This document shows positions 28,515 to 38,683 of a stretch of 64,000 nucleotides of DNA, in pieces. The first letter of the stretch is position 1. The number at the start of each line of letters is the position of its first letter. The translations under genes and the position numbers were made by a program. The notes beneath the pieces are model-generated. The model saw only the letters and a list, made by a program, of their open reading frames with translations. It ran no database searches and was not told where the DNA came from. Location: contig NZ_JAAALO010000003.1 of the NCBI RefSeq assembly GCF_009908295.1, positions 982,699 to 1,046,698 on the forward strand, given 5' to 3'. The DNA is from Micromonospora rubida. GTDB taxonomy: Bacteria; Actinomycetota; Actinomycetes; Mycobacteriales; Micromonosporaceae.

Positions 28515-30587
28515 GTGGCCAGTCCCACCTCGCTGCTGAAGCGGCTGCTCGTCGGTCGACCGTTCCGGTCCGACCGGCTTCAGCACACCCTCCTGCCAAA
28601 GCGCATCGCGCTGCCCGTCTTCGCCTCCGACGCGCTGTCCAGCGTCGCGTACGCCCCGGACGAGATCCTGCTGACGCTGTCCATCGCGGGCGCGTCGGCG
28701 TTCGTCTTCTCGCCGTGGATCGCCCTCGCGGTGGTCGTGGTGATGCTGACGGTGGTGGCCAGCTACCGGCAGAACGTGCACGCCTACCCCTCCGGCGGCG
28801 GCGACTACGAGGTGGCCACGGTCAACCTCGGCCCCCGGGCCGGCCTCGCGGTGGCCAGCGCCCTGCTGGTCGACTACGTGCTCACCGTCGCCGTGTCGGT
28901 CTCCTCCGGGGTGGCCAACCTGGGCTCGGTGGTGCCGTTCGTGGCCACCCACAAGGTGGTCATCGCGGTCGGCGCGGTGGTGGTGCTCACCGCGATGAAC
29001 CTGCGCGGCCTGCGCGAGTCCGGCACCGCGTTCGCCATCCCGACGTACGGCTTCGTGATCGTGATCGGCGGGATGATCCTCACCGGCCTGGTCCGGGTCT
29101 TCGTCCTGGGCCACGACCTGCGCGCCCCGAGCGCCGGCCTGGAGATCCAGGCCGAGCACAGCGTGACCGGGCTCGCGCTGATCTTCCTGCTGCTGCGCAC
29201 CTTCTCCTCCGGCTCCGCCGCGCTGACCGGCGTGGAGGCGATCTCCAACGGGGTGCCGGCGTTCAAGAAGCCGAAGAGCCGCAACGCCGCCACGACCCTG
29301 CTGCTGCTCGGCACCCTTTCGGTGGGCATGCTGGTCGGCATCATCTGGCTGGCCCGGCTGACCCACCTCCAGTTCGTCGAGGACCCGGTCCGGCAGATCG
29401 TCTCCGGCCCCGACGGGTACGTGCAGAAGACCGTCACCGCCCAGCTCGGTGAGACGGTGTTCGGCTCCGGTTCGGTGCTGCTGTACGTGGTCGCCGGGGT
29501 GACCGCGCTGATCCTCTTCCTGGCCGCGAACACCGCGTTCAACGGGTTCCCCGTGCTCGGCTCGATCCTCGCCCAGGACCGCTACCTTCCCCGGCAGTTG
29601 CACACCCGGGGCGACCGGCTGGCGTTCTCCAACGGAATCGTCTTCCTGGCCGTCTCCGCAGTGGTGCTGATCGTCGGCTTCCAGGCCGAGGTGACGAGGC
29701 TGATCCAGCTCTACATCGTCGGCGTCTTCGTCTCGTTCACGCTCTCCCAGGCCGGCATGATCCGGCACTGGAACCGGCACCTGCGCACCGAGCGGGACGT
29801 CCAGGCCCGCCGCCGGATGATCCGGTCCCGGGCGATCAACACCTTCGGGATGGCGCTGACCGGCACGGTGCTGGTCATCGTGCTGCTCACCAAGTTCCTG
29901 CTCGGCGCCTGGATCGCCATCGTCGCGATGGCGCTGATCTACGTGCTGATGCTGGCCATCCGGCGGCACTACGACCGGGTCGCCGCCGAGCTGGAGCCGA
30001 CCGAGGCCCGGGGCGTGCTGCCCGCCCGCAACCACGCCATCGTGCTGGTCAGCAAGCTGCACCAGCCGACCCTGCGGGCCGTCGCGTACGCCCGGGCCAC
30101 CCGGCCGGACACGCTGACCGCGGTGACGGTGAACGTCGACGAGAAGGACACCCGGCATCTCCAGGCCGACTGGGAGCGGCGGGAGCTGCCGGTGCCGCTG
30201 ACCGTGATCGACTCGCCGTACCGGGAGATCACCCGGCCGATCCTCGACTTCGTGGCCAACACCCGCCGGGAGTCGCCGCGCGACGTGGTCACGGTCTTCA
30301 TCCCCGAGTACGTCCTCGGGCGCTGGTGGGAGAACCTGTTGCACAACCAGAGCGCGCTGCGGTTGAAGGGGCGGCTGCTGTTCGAGCCGGGCGTGATGGT
30401 GACCAGCGTGCCGTGGCAACTCGCCTCGACCGCCGGCAAGAACCTCGACCGGCTGGACGCGACGCTGAGCCGGAGCCCCGCCCGGGGCCCTCGGGTCGCC
30501 CCACGCAGCACCCTGCCGCCGCCGGCTCCGCCGGTGGCCTCCGCCCCGCCCGCTGAGAGCAACCAGATCGAGGGAGACCAACGATGA
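28515..30587 (+). CDS. APC-superfamily permease, KimA-like potassium importer candidate
   Basis: 690 residues. About 12 transmembrane helices span 40-480, starting with FASDALSSVAYAPDEILLTL, which strongly recalls the KimA/YdaO motif. A cytoplasmic region of about 170 residues follows (NHAIVLVSKLHQPTLRAVAY, a USP-like fold) and a Pro-rich tail. APC members move amino acids, but KimA moves K+ with protons. The divergent ceoB-ceoC RCK genes favour K+ (inference). The start is GTG 28515. Its last four bases overlap the methyltransferase ATG, so the two are translationally coupled. Confidence 0.85.
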   Translation: MASPTSLLKRLLVGRPFRSDRLQHTLLPKRIALPVFASDALSSVAYAPDEILLTLSIAGASAFVFSPWIALAVVVVMLTVVASYRQNVHAYPSGGGDYEVATVNLGPRAGLAVASALLVDYVLTVAVSVSSGVANLGSVVPFVATHKVVIAVGAVVVLTAMNLRGLRESGTAFAIPTYGFVIVIGGMILTGLVRVFVLGHDLRAPSAGLEIQAEHSVTGLALIFLLLRTFSSGSAALTGVEAISNGVPAFKKPKSRNAATTLLLLGTLSVGMLVGIIWLARLTHLQFVEDPVRQIVSGPDGYVQKTVTAQLGETVFGSGSVLLYVVAGVTALILFLAANTAFNGFPVLGSILAQDRYLPRQLHTRGDRLAFSNGIVFLAVSAVVLIVGFQAEVTRLIQLYIVGVFVSFTLSQAGMIRHWNRHLRTERDVQARRRMIRSRAINTFGMALTGTVLVIVLLTKFLLGAWIAIVAMALIYVLMLAIRRHYDRVAAELEPTEARGVLPARNHAIVLVSKLHQPTLRAVAYARATRPDTLTAVTVNVDEKDTRHLQADWERRELPVPLTVIDSPYREITRPILDFVANTRRESPRDVVTVFIPEYVLGRWWENLLHNQSALRLKGRLLFEPGVMVTSVPWQLASTAGKNLDRLDATLSRSPARGPRVAPRSTLPPPAPPVASAPPAESNQIEGDQR

Positions 30588-31915
30588 CCGCAGTGGACGT
30601 GGGCGACGGCGACCGGCAGGGGCCACCGGACGCCGGACTGCCGGACACCGGGCTGTCGGAGGCCGGGCCGGGTGACGGGGAGCGGCGCGGGCTGGAGGAG
30701 GCCGAGCGGGTCGAGCTGACCGTCGACGCGGTCGCCCCCGGCGGGCACTGCGTGGCCCGGGTGGACGGCCAGGTGGTCTTCGTCCGGCACGCGCTGCCCG
30801 GCGAGCGGGTGGTCGCCGAGGTCACCGAGGTGCACCGGGGGTTCGTCCGGGCCGACGCGGTGGCGGTGCTCGACGCCGCCCCGGAGCGGGTCGAGCCGCC
30901 CTGCCCGTACGCGGGGCCCGGCCGCTGCGGCGGCTGCGACCTCCAGCACGTCGCGCCCCAGGCCCAGCTCGGCTGGAAGACGTCGGTGGTGCGCGAGCAG
31001 CTCAGCCGTCTCGCCGGCCTCACCGACGCCGAGATCGACCGGCTCGGCGTCGCGGTCGTGGCGCTGCCCGGCGGGCCGCTCGGCTGGCGCTCCCGGGTCC
31101 GCTACGCGGTCGACGCCGCCGGCCGGGCCGGGCTGCTCAAGCACCGCTCGCACGAGGTGGTGCCGATCGACCGCTGCCTGATCGCCCACCCGGCGATCCA
31201 GGAGCTGCCCGTGCTCGCCCCGAGCGGGGCCCGCTGGCCCGAGGCGGACGCGGTGGAGACCGTGGCCTCCACCGGCGGCGACGTCACCGTCACCGCCCTG
31301 GCCGACGGGGTGCCCACCCCGGTCGACGGTCCGCCGACGGTCCGCGAGGTGGCCGCCGGCCGGGACTGGACGCTGCCCGCGTCCGGCTTCTGGCAGGTGC
31401 ACCCGGCCGCGGCGGACGCCCTGGTCGACGCCGTGCTCGACCTGCTCGACCCGAAGCCGGGCGAGTCGGCCTGGGACCTCTACGGCGGGTCGGGGCTGTT
31501 CGCCGCCGCGCTCGTCGGGCGGGTCGGCCCGGACTCCCGGGTCACCGTCGTCGAGTCCGCCGCGCCGAGCGTCGCCGCCGGCCGGGAGAACCTGCGGGAC
31601 CTGCCCCGGGTCGAGGTGGTGGCGGCCCGGGTGGAGACCGCCCTGGCCCGTCGCCGGATCATCGGGCCGGTGGACCTGGTGGTGCTGGACCCGCCGCGCA
31701 CCGGGGCGGGCGCGCAGGTGGTGCGGGACGTGCTGGCCGCCTCGCCGCGCGCCGTGGCGTACGTGTCCTGCGACCCGGCCGCCTTCGCCCGGGACGTGCG
31801 GACGTTCGCCGAGGCGGGGTGGCGGCTGGCGGAGCTGCGCGGCTTCGACCTGTTCCCGATGACCCAGCACGTCGAGGTGGTCGGGCTGCTGCTGCCGCCG
31901 GTCGCCGGGAAGTAG
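30584..31915 (+). CDS. TRAM-domain RNA uridine-C5 methyltransferase (TrmA/RumA family)
   Basis: 443 residues. The N-terminal TRAM domain (about 40-105; ELTVDAVAPGGHCVARVDGQ) is followed by CPYAGPGRCGGCDLQHV, part of an Fe-S cluster site. The methyltransferase half has WDLYGGSGLFAAAL (motif I), LDPPRTGAG (motif IV) and YVSCDPAAFARDV with the catalytic Cys. It should methylate a uridine in tRNA or 23S rRNA. The start ATG 30584 overlaps the permease stop by four bases. It sits next to this permease in mycobacteria too. Confidence 0.9.
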   Translation: MTAVDVGDGDRQGPPDAGLPDTGLSEAGPGDGERRGLEEAERVELTVDAVAPGGHCVARVDGQVVFVRHALPGERVVAEVTEVHRGFVRADAVAVLDAAPERVEPPCPYAGPGRCGGCDLQHVAPQAQLGWKTSVVREQLSRLAGLTDAEIDRLGVAVVALPGGPLGWRSRVRYAVDAAGRAGLLKHRSHEVVPIDRCLIAHPAIQELPVLAPSGARWPEADAVETVASTGGDVTVTALADGVPTPVDGPPTVREVAAGRDWTLPASGFWQVHPAAADALVDAVLDLLDPKPGESAWDLYGGSGLFAAALVGRVGPDSRVTVVESAAPSVAAGRENLRDLPRVEVVAARVETALARRRIIGPVDLVVLDPPRTGAGAQVVRDVLAASPRAVAYVSCDPAAFARDVRTFAEAGWRLAELRGFDLFPMTQHVEVVGLLLPPVAGK

Positions 31916-31921
31916 CCGGTC

Positions 31922-33085
31922 GTGCGGATCGTCGGGCTGATGTCGGGGACGTCGTACGACGGGGTCGACGTGGCCGCGGCGGAGTTCACGGTCGACGGCG
32001 ACACCCTGCGGCTGCGTCCGTTGGGGTTCGCCAGCCTGGACCTCGACGACGGGCTGCGGGCGGAGATCGGGGCGCTGCTGCCGCCGAACCCGACCACGAT
32101 CGAGGCGGTCTGCCGGCTGGACAACCGGCTCGGCGAGGTGTTCGCCGAGGCTGCGGCGCGCGGGGTGGAGCTGGCCGGCGGGCGGGTCGACGCGGTGGTC
32201 TCGCCCGGGCAGACCGTGTTCCACTGGGTCGACGGGGGCCGGGCGCGGGGCACCCTCCAACTCGGCACGCCGGCCCGGGTGGCCGCGCGGGTGGGCGTAC
32301 CGGTGCTGTCGGACCTGCGGTCGGCGGACGTCGCGGCCGGCGGGCAGGGCGCGCCCCTGGTGCCGGCCTTCGACGCGCTGCTGCTGGGCGGCCTGGCCGG
32401 GCCGCCCCGGGCCGCGCTCAACCTGGGCGGCATCGCCAACCTCACCGTGGTCGTGCCGGGCGTTCCCGTCCTCGGGTACGACGTGGGCCCGGCCAACGCC
32501 CTGCTCGACGCGGCGGCCCGGCGGTTCCTCGGCCGCCCCTGCGACCTCGACGGGGCCCGGGCCGCGGCCGGCCGGGTGCACCCCGGGCTGCTGGAGCTGC
32601 TGCTTGCCGAGCCGTACTACGCCGCGCCGCCGCCGAAGTCCACCGGCAAGGAGCTGTTCCACGCCGGCTACCTGGACGACCGGCTCGCCGCGCTCGGGGG
32701 GCCGGTGGCCGCCGACGACGTGCTGGCCACGCTGACCGAGCTGACCGCCCGGACGGTCGCCGCCGAGTGCGACCGGCACGGGGTGACCGAGGTGGTGGCC
32801 GCCGGGGGCGGGGTGCGCAATCCCACACTCCGGGGCCGGCTGGCCGCGCTCGGTGGGGGCCGGTGGCGGCTGCGCGCCAGCGACGAGCTGGGGGTGCCGG
32901 CCCAGGCCAAGGAGGCGTACGCGTTCGCCCTGCTCGGTTGGCTCTCCTGGCACGGCCTGCCAGGGGCGATCCCGTCGGTCACCGGGGCACGGGAGGCGGC
33001 CGTGCTGGGCTCCTGGACGCCGTCCGGTCCGGCCCGCTCCGCGCCGCCGGTCGCCCCGCCCCGGCGGCTGGTGATCATGGCCTGA
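31922..33085 (+). CDS. anmK: Anhydro-N-acetylmuramic acid kinase
   Basis: 387 residues. GLMSGTSYDGVDVA at the start is the ATP-binding signature; ALNLGGIANLTVV, YDVGPANALLDAA and VAAGGGVRNPTL follow in the family order. It opens and phosphorylates 1,6-anhydro-MurNAc to MurNAc-6-phosphate in peptidoglycan recycling. The start is GTG 31922, four bases after the methyltransferase stop codon; no strong binding site is visible, so translation may be coupled. It is slightly longer than E. coli AnmK through a Pro-rich tail. Confidence 0.93.
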   Translation: MRIVGLMSGTSYDGVDVAAAEFTVDGDTLRLRPLGFASLDLDDGLRAEIGALLPPNPTTIEAVCRLDNRLGEVFAEAAARGVELAGGRVDAVVSPGQTVFHWVDGGRARGTLQLGTPARVAARVGVPVLSDLRSADVAAGGQGAPLVPAFDALLLGGLAGPPRAALNLGGIANLTVVVPGVPVLGYDVGPANALLDAAARRFLGRPCDLDGARAAAGRVHPGLLELLLAEPYYAAPPPKSTGKELFHAGYLDDRLAALGGPVAADDVLATLTELTARTVAAECDRHGVTEVVAAGGGVRNPTLRGRLAALGGGRWRLRASDELGVPAQAKEAYAFALLGWLSWHGLPGAIPSVTGAREAAVLGSWTPSGPARSAPPVAPPRRLVIMA

Positions 33086-33143
33086 CCGTTCCCCTGGTCA
33101 GCCGGGTGGTCGCCGGTCGGGCTGCGGACTACCGGACGGCCGA

Positions 33144-33149
33144 TAGACT
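33144..33149 (+). promoter_or_regulatory. -10 element TAGACT, leaderless start of dxs
   Basis: TAGACT lies 8 nt before ATG 33158 with no purine-rich stretch in the spacer CTTCGCTC. Confidence 0.6.
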
Positions 33150-33157
33150 CTTCGCTC

Positions 33158-35113
33158 ATGAGCGTTGAAGAGGACACGGCCAACCACGGCCGGCTGCTGG
33201 GCACGGTTCGGGGTCCGCAGGACGTGAAGCGGATGACCGCCGAGCAGCTGGACATCCTCGCCGCCGAGATCCGCGACTTCCTGATCGCCAAGGTCTCCCG
33301 CACCGGTGGGCACGTCGGGCCCAACCTGGGCGTGGTGGAGCTGACCCTGGCGATGCACCGGGTCTTCGACTCCCCCCGGGACCGGCTCCTGTTCGACACC
33401 GGCCACCAGGCGTACGTGCACAAGATCCTCACCGGCCGGCAGGACGGCTTCGACAAGCTGCGCCAGCGCGGCGGCCTCTCCGGCTACCCGAGTCAGGCCG
33501 AGAGCGAGCACGACCTGGTCGAGAACTCGCACGCCTCCACCGCCCTGTCCTACGCCGACGGCCTGGCCAAGGCGTACGCGCTGCGGGGCGAGCAGCGCAG
33601 CGTGGTCGCCGTGGTCGGCGACGGCGCGCTCACCGGCGGCATGTGCTGGGAGGCGCTGAACAACATCGCCACCGCCGGAAACCCCCTCGTCATCGTGGTC
33701 AACGACAACGGCCGGTCGTACGCGCCGACGATCGGCGGCCTGGCCGACCACCTCTCCTCGCTGCGGCTCAGCCCCGGCTACGAGAAGGTCCTCGACACCG
33801 TCAAGGACGCCCTCGGCTCGACCCCGCTGGTCGGCCGGCCGATGTACGAGGTGCTGCACGCGGTCAAGAAGGGCATCAAGGACGCGGTCGCCCCGCAGGC
33901 GATGTTCGAGGACCTGGGCATCAAGTACGTCGGCCCGGTCGACGGGCACGACCTGGAGGCGGTCGAGTCCGCGCTGCGGGCCGCGAAGAACTTCGGCGGC
34001 CCGGTGATCGTGCACGCCGTCACCCGCAAGGGCTACGGCTACCGCCCGGCCGAGGAGGACGAGGCGGACTGCTTCCACGGCCCCGGCGCGTTCCACGTGG
34101 AGACCGGCAAGCTGGTCGCCGCCCCCTCGGTGAAGTGGACCCACGTCTTCGCCGACGAGCTGGTCGCGATCGCCGACGCCCGGCCCGACGTGGTGGGCAT
34201 CACCGCCGCGATGGCCGAGCCCACCGGAATCGCCAAGCTGGCCCGCAAGCACCCCGGGCGGGTGTACGACGTCGGCATCGCCGAGCAGCACGCCGCCACC
34301 TCGGCCGCCGGGCTGGCCCTCGGCGGGCTGCACCCGGTGGTGGCGGTCTACGCGACCTTCCTCAACCGGGCCTTCGACCAGGTCCTGCTCGACGTGGCGA
34401 TGCACAAGCTGCCGGTGACGTTCGTGCTGGACCGGGCCGGGATCACCGGCCCGGACGGGCCGAGCCACTACGGCATGTGGGACATGTCGGTCTTCGGGGT
34501 CGTGCCGGGCATGCGGATCGCCGCGCCCCGCGACGCGGCGACCCTGCGCGAGGAGCTGCGCGAGGCGGTCGCCGTGGACGACGGCCCGACCATCGTCCGG
34601 TTCCCGACCGGCACCGTCGCCGCCGACCTGCCGGCCGTGCGCCGGGTCGGCCCGGTCGACGTGCTGGCCGAGTCGGCCAGCGCCGATGTGCTGCTGGTCG
34701 CGATCGGCTCCTTCGGGCACCTCGGCATGGAGGTCGCCACCCGGCTCGCCGAGCAGGGCTACGGGGTGACCGTGGTCGACCCGCGCTGGGTCCGGCCCGT
34801 CCCGGCCGAGCTGGTCGAGCTGGCCGCCGCCCACCGCCTCGTCGTCACCGTCGAGGACGGGGTCCGGGTCGGCGGGGTCGGCGACGCCCTCGCCCAGGCG
34901 ATGCGGGACGCCGACGTCCGGGTGCCGCTGCGCGACCTGGGCGTGCCGGCCGACTGGCATCCGCACGGCACCCGCGCGCAGATCCTCGCCGACCTGGGCC
35001 TCACCGCCCAGGACGTCGCCCGGGACGTCACCGGGTGGATCACCCGCCTGGACGACCAGCAGGTCGAGCCGCTCGGTCTGCCGACCGGCCGCGGAACCGC
35101 CGCCCAGAACTGA
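33158..35113 (+). CDS. dxs: 1-deoxy-D-xylulose-5-phosphate synthase
   Basis: 651 residues, full length. Motifs: [32 protein letters not shown], the thiamine-diphosphate motif [16 protein letters not shown], the transketolase pyrimidine domain ([11 protein letters not shown], with its Glu) and [15 protein letters not shown]. It condenses pyruvate and glyceraldehyde 3-phosphate at the first step of the MEP isoprenoid route. The start ATG 33158 has no binding site but a TAGACT hexamer 8 nt upstream. A perfect 23-bp palindrome begins one base after its stop. Confidence 0.98.
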   Translation: MSVEEDTANHGRLLGTVRGPQDVKRMTAEQLDILAAEIRDFLIAKVSRTGGHVGPNLGVVELTLAMHRVFDSPRDRLLFDTGHQAYVHKILTGRQDGFDKLRQRGGLSGYPSQAESEHDLVENSHASTALSYADGLAKAYALRGEQRSVVAVVGDGALTGGMCWEALNNIATAGNPLVIVVNDNGRSYAPTIGGLADHLSSLRLSPGYEKVLDTVKDALGSTPLVGRPMYEVLHAVKKGIKDAVAPQAMFEDLGIKYVGPVDGHDLEAVESALRAAKNFGGPVIVHAVTRKGYGYRPAEEDEADCFHGPGAFHVETGKLVAAPSVKWTHVFADELVAIADARPDVVGITAAMAEPTGIAKLARKHPGRVYDVGIAEQHAATSAAGLALGGLHPVVAVYATFLNRAFDQVLLDVAMHKLPVTFVLDRAGITGPDGPSHYGMWDMSVFGVVPGMRIAAPRDAATLREELREAVAVDDGPTIVRFPTGTVAADLPAVRRVGPVDVLAESASADVLLVAIGSFGHLGMEVATRLAEQGYGVTVVDPRWVRPVPAELVELAAAHRLVVTVEDGVRVGGVGDALAQAMRDADVRVPLRDLGVPADWHPHGTRAQILADLGLTAQDVARDVTGWITRLDDQQVEPLGLPTGRGTAAQN

Positions 35114-35114
35114 A

Positions 35115-35161
35115 AGAAGGGGTGCCTTCTCGACGCCAGGCGTCGAGAAGGCACCCCTTCT
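35115..35161. terminator. Perfect 23-bp inverted repeat immediately after dxs
   Basis: Arms 35115-35137 and 35139-35161 are exact complements around one base. Each arm also folds alone (AGAAGG...CCTTCT), so a cruciform or double hairpin is possible. It starts one base after the dxs stop and precedes a convergent gene; it probably acts as a two-way terminator. Confidence 0.75.
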
Positions 35162-35310
35162 CACCGCGCCTGCGTGCCCGAAGCTCGCCGGCCGGGTTCC
35201 GGTGCCGGGTCAGCTACCGGGTGCCGGGTGGAGCCGCCGCGGCGCCGGACTGGCCGTCTCCCGGACCACGACCGGCCGACCAGGAACGCGCACCCCGCGC
35301 CGGGCCGGCG

Positions 35311-36504
35311 TCAGCGGCCGCCGACCGAGCGGTAGTAGGTCTTCTCCGCGCCGGCCAGGCTGAAGGTGGCCTTGCTCACCGGCTGTGACACCACCACCAG
35401 CCCGGGGCGGTTGACCAGCCGGGGGGTGCCCGGCGGCACCGACAGCGAGCTGTACCGGCTGGACCGCCAGCTCAGCACCACCAGCGGCTGGCCCGGCACG
35501 GGCAGCACGTACGCCTGCAGGGTGTTGGCCCGGTCGGCCGGCGAGACCACCGGGTCGCCGCCGTCGGCCGGCCGGTACACCACCGCGGTCATGGTGCCCG
35601 CGTCGGTCTCCCAGCTCAGCTGCTCCAGGTCGGCCGGGTCGCCCCCGCCCAGCGCCACCTCGCCCAGGGCGCGGACGCTCACCTTCGCCATCGGCCAGGA
35701 CTCCGGCACGGAGCGGGGCGCGTCCCTGTCGCCGATCCGGCGGGGGACGCTGCCGAACGGGCCGTGCTCGTCGGCGAGCACGCAGGTGTCCAGGCCGTCC
35801 AGCGCCCGCCGGCCCGAGCCGGTCTCGTCCCGGACCAGGGGGTACCGCGGGTCCGTGGTGGCCGTACCGAGGTCGAGCAGGCGGTCGGCGGCCCGGCCGC
35901 GCGGCAGCGACCGGGTGGCCCGCAGCGTCGCGGTCAGCGCCACGGCCCGGCAGGCCGGCACGTCCACCGGGTCGGTCAGCCCGTCGCGGCTGGACAGCGC
36001 CCGGCCCTTGGGGCCGAGCAGCCGTTCCACCCGGCCGGAGAGCAGGTAGCGACGCCCATCGTCGGTCTGCACGGGCAGCACGTCGGAGTAGACGAGGTAG
36101 CCGGGCTCGGTGTACTCGCTGGCCCGGTCGACCACGTACCGGTCGCCGTCGCGGGTCAGCTGGAGCAGCCAGGAGGCGCTCTCGCCGGGGACGTCGGCGG
36201 CCACCAGGGCCAGCGGGGCGCCGTCCACCTCACCGGACCACAGGATCCCGGACGAGGGCAGGTGCGCGCGGTCGTCGGCCGGCGTCCGCCAGGCCCGGAC
36301 CGCCTCGGTGACCGCCGCCGTCGCGGCGCTGTCGCCGGCCAGCCGCCCCCGCGCGGGCCACACCCGCAGCGTCCCGTCCAGGCTGTCGTAGCCGACGGGA
36401 AGGACGTCCGGCTTCCGGTCGGCCACCGGCCCGCAGGCCGTGCCGGCCAGCAGCAGGGTGAGCAGTGTGGTGGCCGTCATGCCGCGCCGGCGGGCTGAAG
36501 CCAC
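35311..36504 (-). CDS. Putative lipoprotein of unknown function
   Basis: 397 residues from GTG 36504, chosen because it supplies the RRR start of a signal peptide. The hydrophobic run ends in a lipobox LAGTAC, with the lipidated Cys at residue 24. The rest is beta-rich without recognised domains (for example LPVGYDSLDGTLRVWPARG, SWLLQLTRDGDRYVVDRASE). Two Cys near the middle (DVPACRAVALTA, LDTCVLADE) might pair. It is predicted on the outer face of the membrane. It is divergent from the membrane protein at 36677; a joint role is possible but not shown. Confidence 0.8.
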   Translation of the reverse strand: MASARRRGMTATTLLTLLLAGTACGPVADRKPDVLPVGYDSLDGTLRVWPARGRLAGDSAATAAVTEAVRAWRTPADDRAHLPSSGILWSGEVDGAPLALVAADVPGESASWLLQLTRDGDRYVVDRASEYTEPGYLVYSDVLPVQTDDGRRYLLSGRVERLLGPKGRALSSRDGLTDPVDVPACRAVALTATLRATRSLPRGRAADRLLDLGTATTDPRYPLVRDETGSGRRALDGLDTCVLADEHGPFGSVPRRIGDRDAPRSVPESWPMAKVSVRALGEVALGGGDPADLEQLSWETDAGTMTAVVYRPADGGDPVVSPADRANTLQAYVLPVPGQPLVVLSWRSSRYSSLSVPPGTPRLVNRPGLVVVSQPVSKATFSLAGAEKTYYRSVGGR

Positions 36505-36661
36505 CTGTACGCCCCCGATCGCGTCGCCCGGTCGTGTTCGCGCCCCACATGGTACGAGACGCCCGGACCGCGCGGACCGGCACCTCGCGCCGTCCCGTGA
36601 GCTGCGGCGGAACCGACCACAAAGGACCGCCCGGTGATTTCGGGGCCTTCGCCGGCTCCGG

Positions 36662-36667
36662 TAGACT
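36662..36667 (+). promoter_or_regulatory. -10 element TAGACT, leaderless start of the 36677 gene
   Basis: TAGACT followed by 9 nt and GTG 36677; no ribosome binding site in between. The same hexamer precedes dxs. Confidence 0.5.
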
Positions 36668-36676
36668 CCGCCGACT

Positions 36677-38683
36677 GTGACCCCTGCCGAGCCCCGTGGA
36701 GACTTCCCCCCGGTTCCCGACGCTCCCGTGGGGCCCGCCGCCCGGACAACGGTGGCGACCGCCGAGCCGTCGACTGCCGCGCGGCCCGTGGCCACCGAGC
36801 AGCCGGCCCTCGCCGATGCGCCGGCCCTCGCCGATGCCCCGGCCCTCGCCGACGCGCCGGCCGCACCGGCCGATGTCGACGCCGGGTCCGAGGATGTGGC
36901 TCGGGCCCCGGCGGAGCCGGGCGCGGCCCGCAAGCGGGGCCGGCGGTGGACGACCCGGCGGCGGGACCTCGCCGTGTACGGCCTCTTCCTGCTCGCCGCG
37001 CTCTGGGTGACCAGCCGGATCTGGGTCGACCCGGCGGGCCGGGTCGCGTCGCTGTACAGCAGCGACCCGGCGCAGGTGCAGTTCTTCCTCGCCCACAGCG
37101 TGCGGGTGGTGCTGCACGGGGAGTTCCCGTTCTACACCGACCAGTTCAACTTCCCCGACGGGGTCAACCTGATGGCCAACACGGCCATCCTGGCGCTCGG
37201 CATCCCGATGGTGCCGGTGACCCTGCTCTTCGGGCCGGCCGTGTCCTTCGTGGCGCTGGTCACCCTCGGCCTCGCCGGCACCGCCGCCGCCTGGTACCGG
37301 GTGCTCTCCCGGCACGTGGTGCGCACCCCGCTGGCCGCCGCCGTCGGCGGCTGGTTCTGCGGCTTCTCCCCGGCGATGCTCTCGCACGCCAGCTGGCACC
37401 CGAACATCATCAGCCAGTTCCTGCTGCCGTTCATCGTCTGGCGGGTGCTGGTGATCACCCGGTCGCGCCGGCCGGTCCGGGACGGGGTGCTGCTGGCCCT
37501 GCTGGTGGCCGTGCAGGCGTTCATCAACGAGGAGATCCTGCTCTTCACCGCGCTGGCCTGCGGGGTGTTCCTGATCGCCATGCTGGTGCAGCGGCCCGCG
37601 CTGTGGTCGGCGGCGTGGCGGCCGTTGGGCATCGCGGTGGCGGTGTGCGCCGTGTTGGCCGGGGCGCTGCTGGCGTACCCGCTCTACGTGCAGTTCGCCG
37701 GGCCGATGGCGTACCACGGGCTCAGCGACGCGGTCCGGGACTACGGCAACGACATCGCCGCCTTCTTCGCCCCGGGCTCGCCCACCCTCGGCGGCAACGA
37801 GCGGGCCAACGTCAACCTGGCCCCGAACTACTCCGAGGAGAACGCCTTCTTCGGCTGGAGCCTCGCGCTGCTGTCCGTCGGCATCGTGTTCTGGCTGCGC
37901 CGCGAGCCGGTGGTCCGGGCGCTCGCCGCGACCGGGGCGTTCTTCGCGGTGCTCTCCCTCGGCGAGCGGGTCTCCTGGTGGGACCGGGAACTGTTCACCG
38001 GCCCGTGGGAGCTGCTGGTGCGGGTGCCGCTGCTGGACGCGGTGGTGCCGACCCGGTTCGGGATGATCACCACGGCGGTGATCGGCGTGCTGCTGGCGCT
38101 CGCCGTCGAGCGGATCTGGTCGCTGCGGCCGGCCGAGACCCGGACCGTGCGGGCCCTCGGCGTCGGCGCGCTGGCGCTGGCGCTGCTGCCGATCACGCCG
38201 ATGCCGCTGAAGGTCACCTCGCGCCCGGCGGTGCCGAAGTTCATCACCGCCGACCGGTGGCGCGAGTACGTCGGGGCGGACCAGACCCTGGTGCCGATCC
38301 CGGTGCCCAACATGGGCAACACCCACGGGATGCGGTGGGCCGCGTCCACCAACCTCGACTTCAAGATCCCCGGGGGCTACTTCCTCGCCCCGCGCAACGG
38401 CAACACGGGCGACCCGGGACGCTTCGGCGGCCGGCCCAGCGGGGTCGGCAAGCTGCTGGAGGAGGTGGCCACCACCGGCCGGACGCCGGAGCTGGACGAC
38501 CGGCAGCGCCGCCGCTCCCTCGACGAGCTGCGGCACTGGCGGGCCGCCGTCCTGGTGCTCCCCGTGGGCCAGCACAACGCGGAGCCGCTGCGGCGTACCG
38601 TCGAGGAGCTGGTCGGCCCCGGGCGGCGTGAGCTGGACGTGTGGGTCTGGGACGTCCGGACGCTGACGGCCCCGACGGCCTGA
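36677..38683 (+). CDS. Polytopic membrane protein, GT-C glycosyltransferase-like (paralog 1)
   Basis: 668 residues. Residues 1-95 are disordered and include three exact ALADAP repeats (44-61). About 10-11 transmembrane helices follow, with large outer loops. Near residue 155 lies PDGVNLMANT, shared with two paralogs in this window, after an acidic SSDPAQVQFFLAH motif in the first loop. The C-terminal 130 residues form a soluble outer domain (GGYFLAPRNG, then ELRHWRAAVLVLP). The plan resembles GT-C mannosyltransferase/YfhO-like proteins that use lipid-linked sugars; this is an inference and no sugar donor is known. It is coupled (TGATG) to the next, broken copy. Confidence 0.75.
   Translation: MTPAEPRGDFPPVPDAPVGPAARTTVATAEPSTAARPVATEQPALADAPALADAPALADAPAAPADVDAGSEDVARAPAEPGAARKRGRRWTTRRRDLAVYGLFLLAALWVTSRIWVDPAGRVASLYSSDPAQVQFFLAHSVRVVLHGEFPFYTDQFNFPDGVNLMANTAILALGIPMVPVTLLFGPAVSFVALVTLGLAGTAAAWYRVLSRHVVRTPLAAAVGGWFCGFSPAMLSHASWHPNIISQFLLPFIVWRVLVITRSRRPVRDGVLLALLVAVQAFINEEILLFTALACGVFLIAMLVQRPALWSAAWRPLGIAVAVCAVLAGALLAYPLYVQFAGPMAYHGLSDAVRDYGNDIAAFFAPGSPTLGGNERANVNLAPNYSEENAFFGWSLALLSVGIVFWLRREPVVRALAATGAFFAVLSLGERVSWWDRELFTGPWELLVRVPLLDAVVPTRFGMITTAVIGVLLALAVERIWSLRPAETRTVRALGVGALALALLPITPMPLKVTSRPAVPKFITADRWREYVGADQTLVPIPVPNMGNTHGMRWAASTNLDFKIPGGYFLAPRNGNTGDPGRFGGRPSGVGKLLEEVATTGRTPELDDRQRRRSLDELRHWRAAVLVLPVGQHNAEPLRRTVEELVGPGRRELDVWVWDVRTLTAPTA
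36806..36859 (+). repeat. Three-copy 18-bp in-frame repeat (ALADAP)
   Basis: Three near-identical 18-nt units encode ALADAP three times in the cytoplasmic tail of the membrane protein. Confidence 0.9.

Noticed and set aside
29969..32953. A 994-codon open frame on the minus strand
   Set aside because: It lies opposite the permease, TrmA-like and anmK genes, all with clear motifs. The translated product is low-complexity and unlike any protein family.
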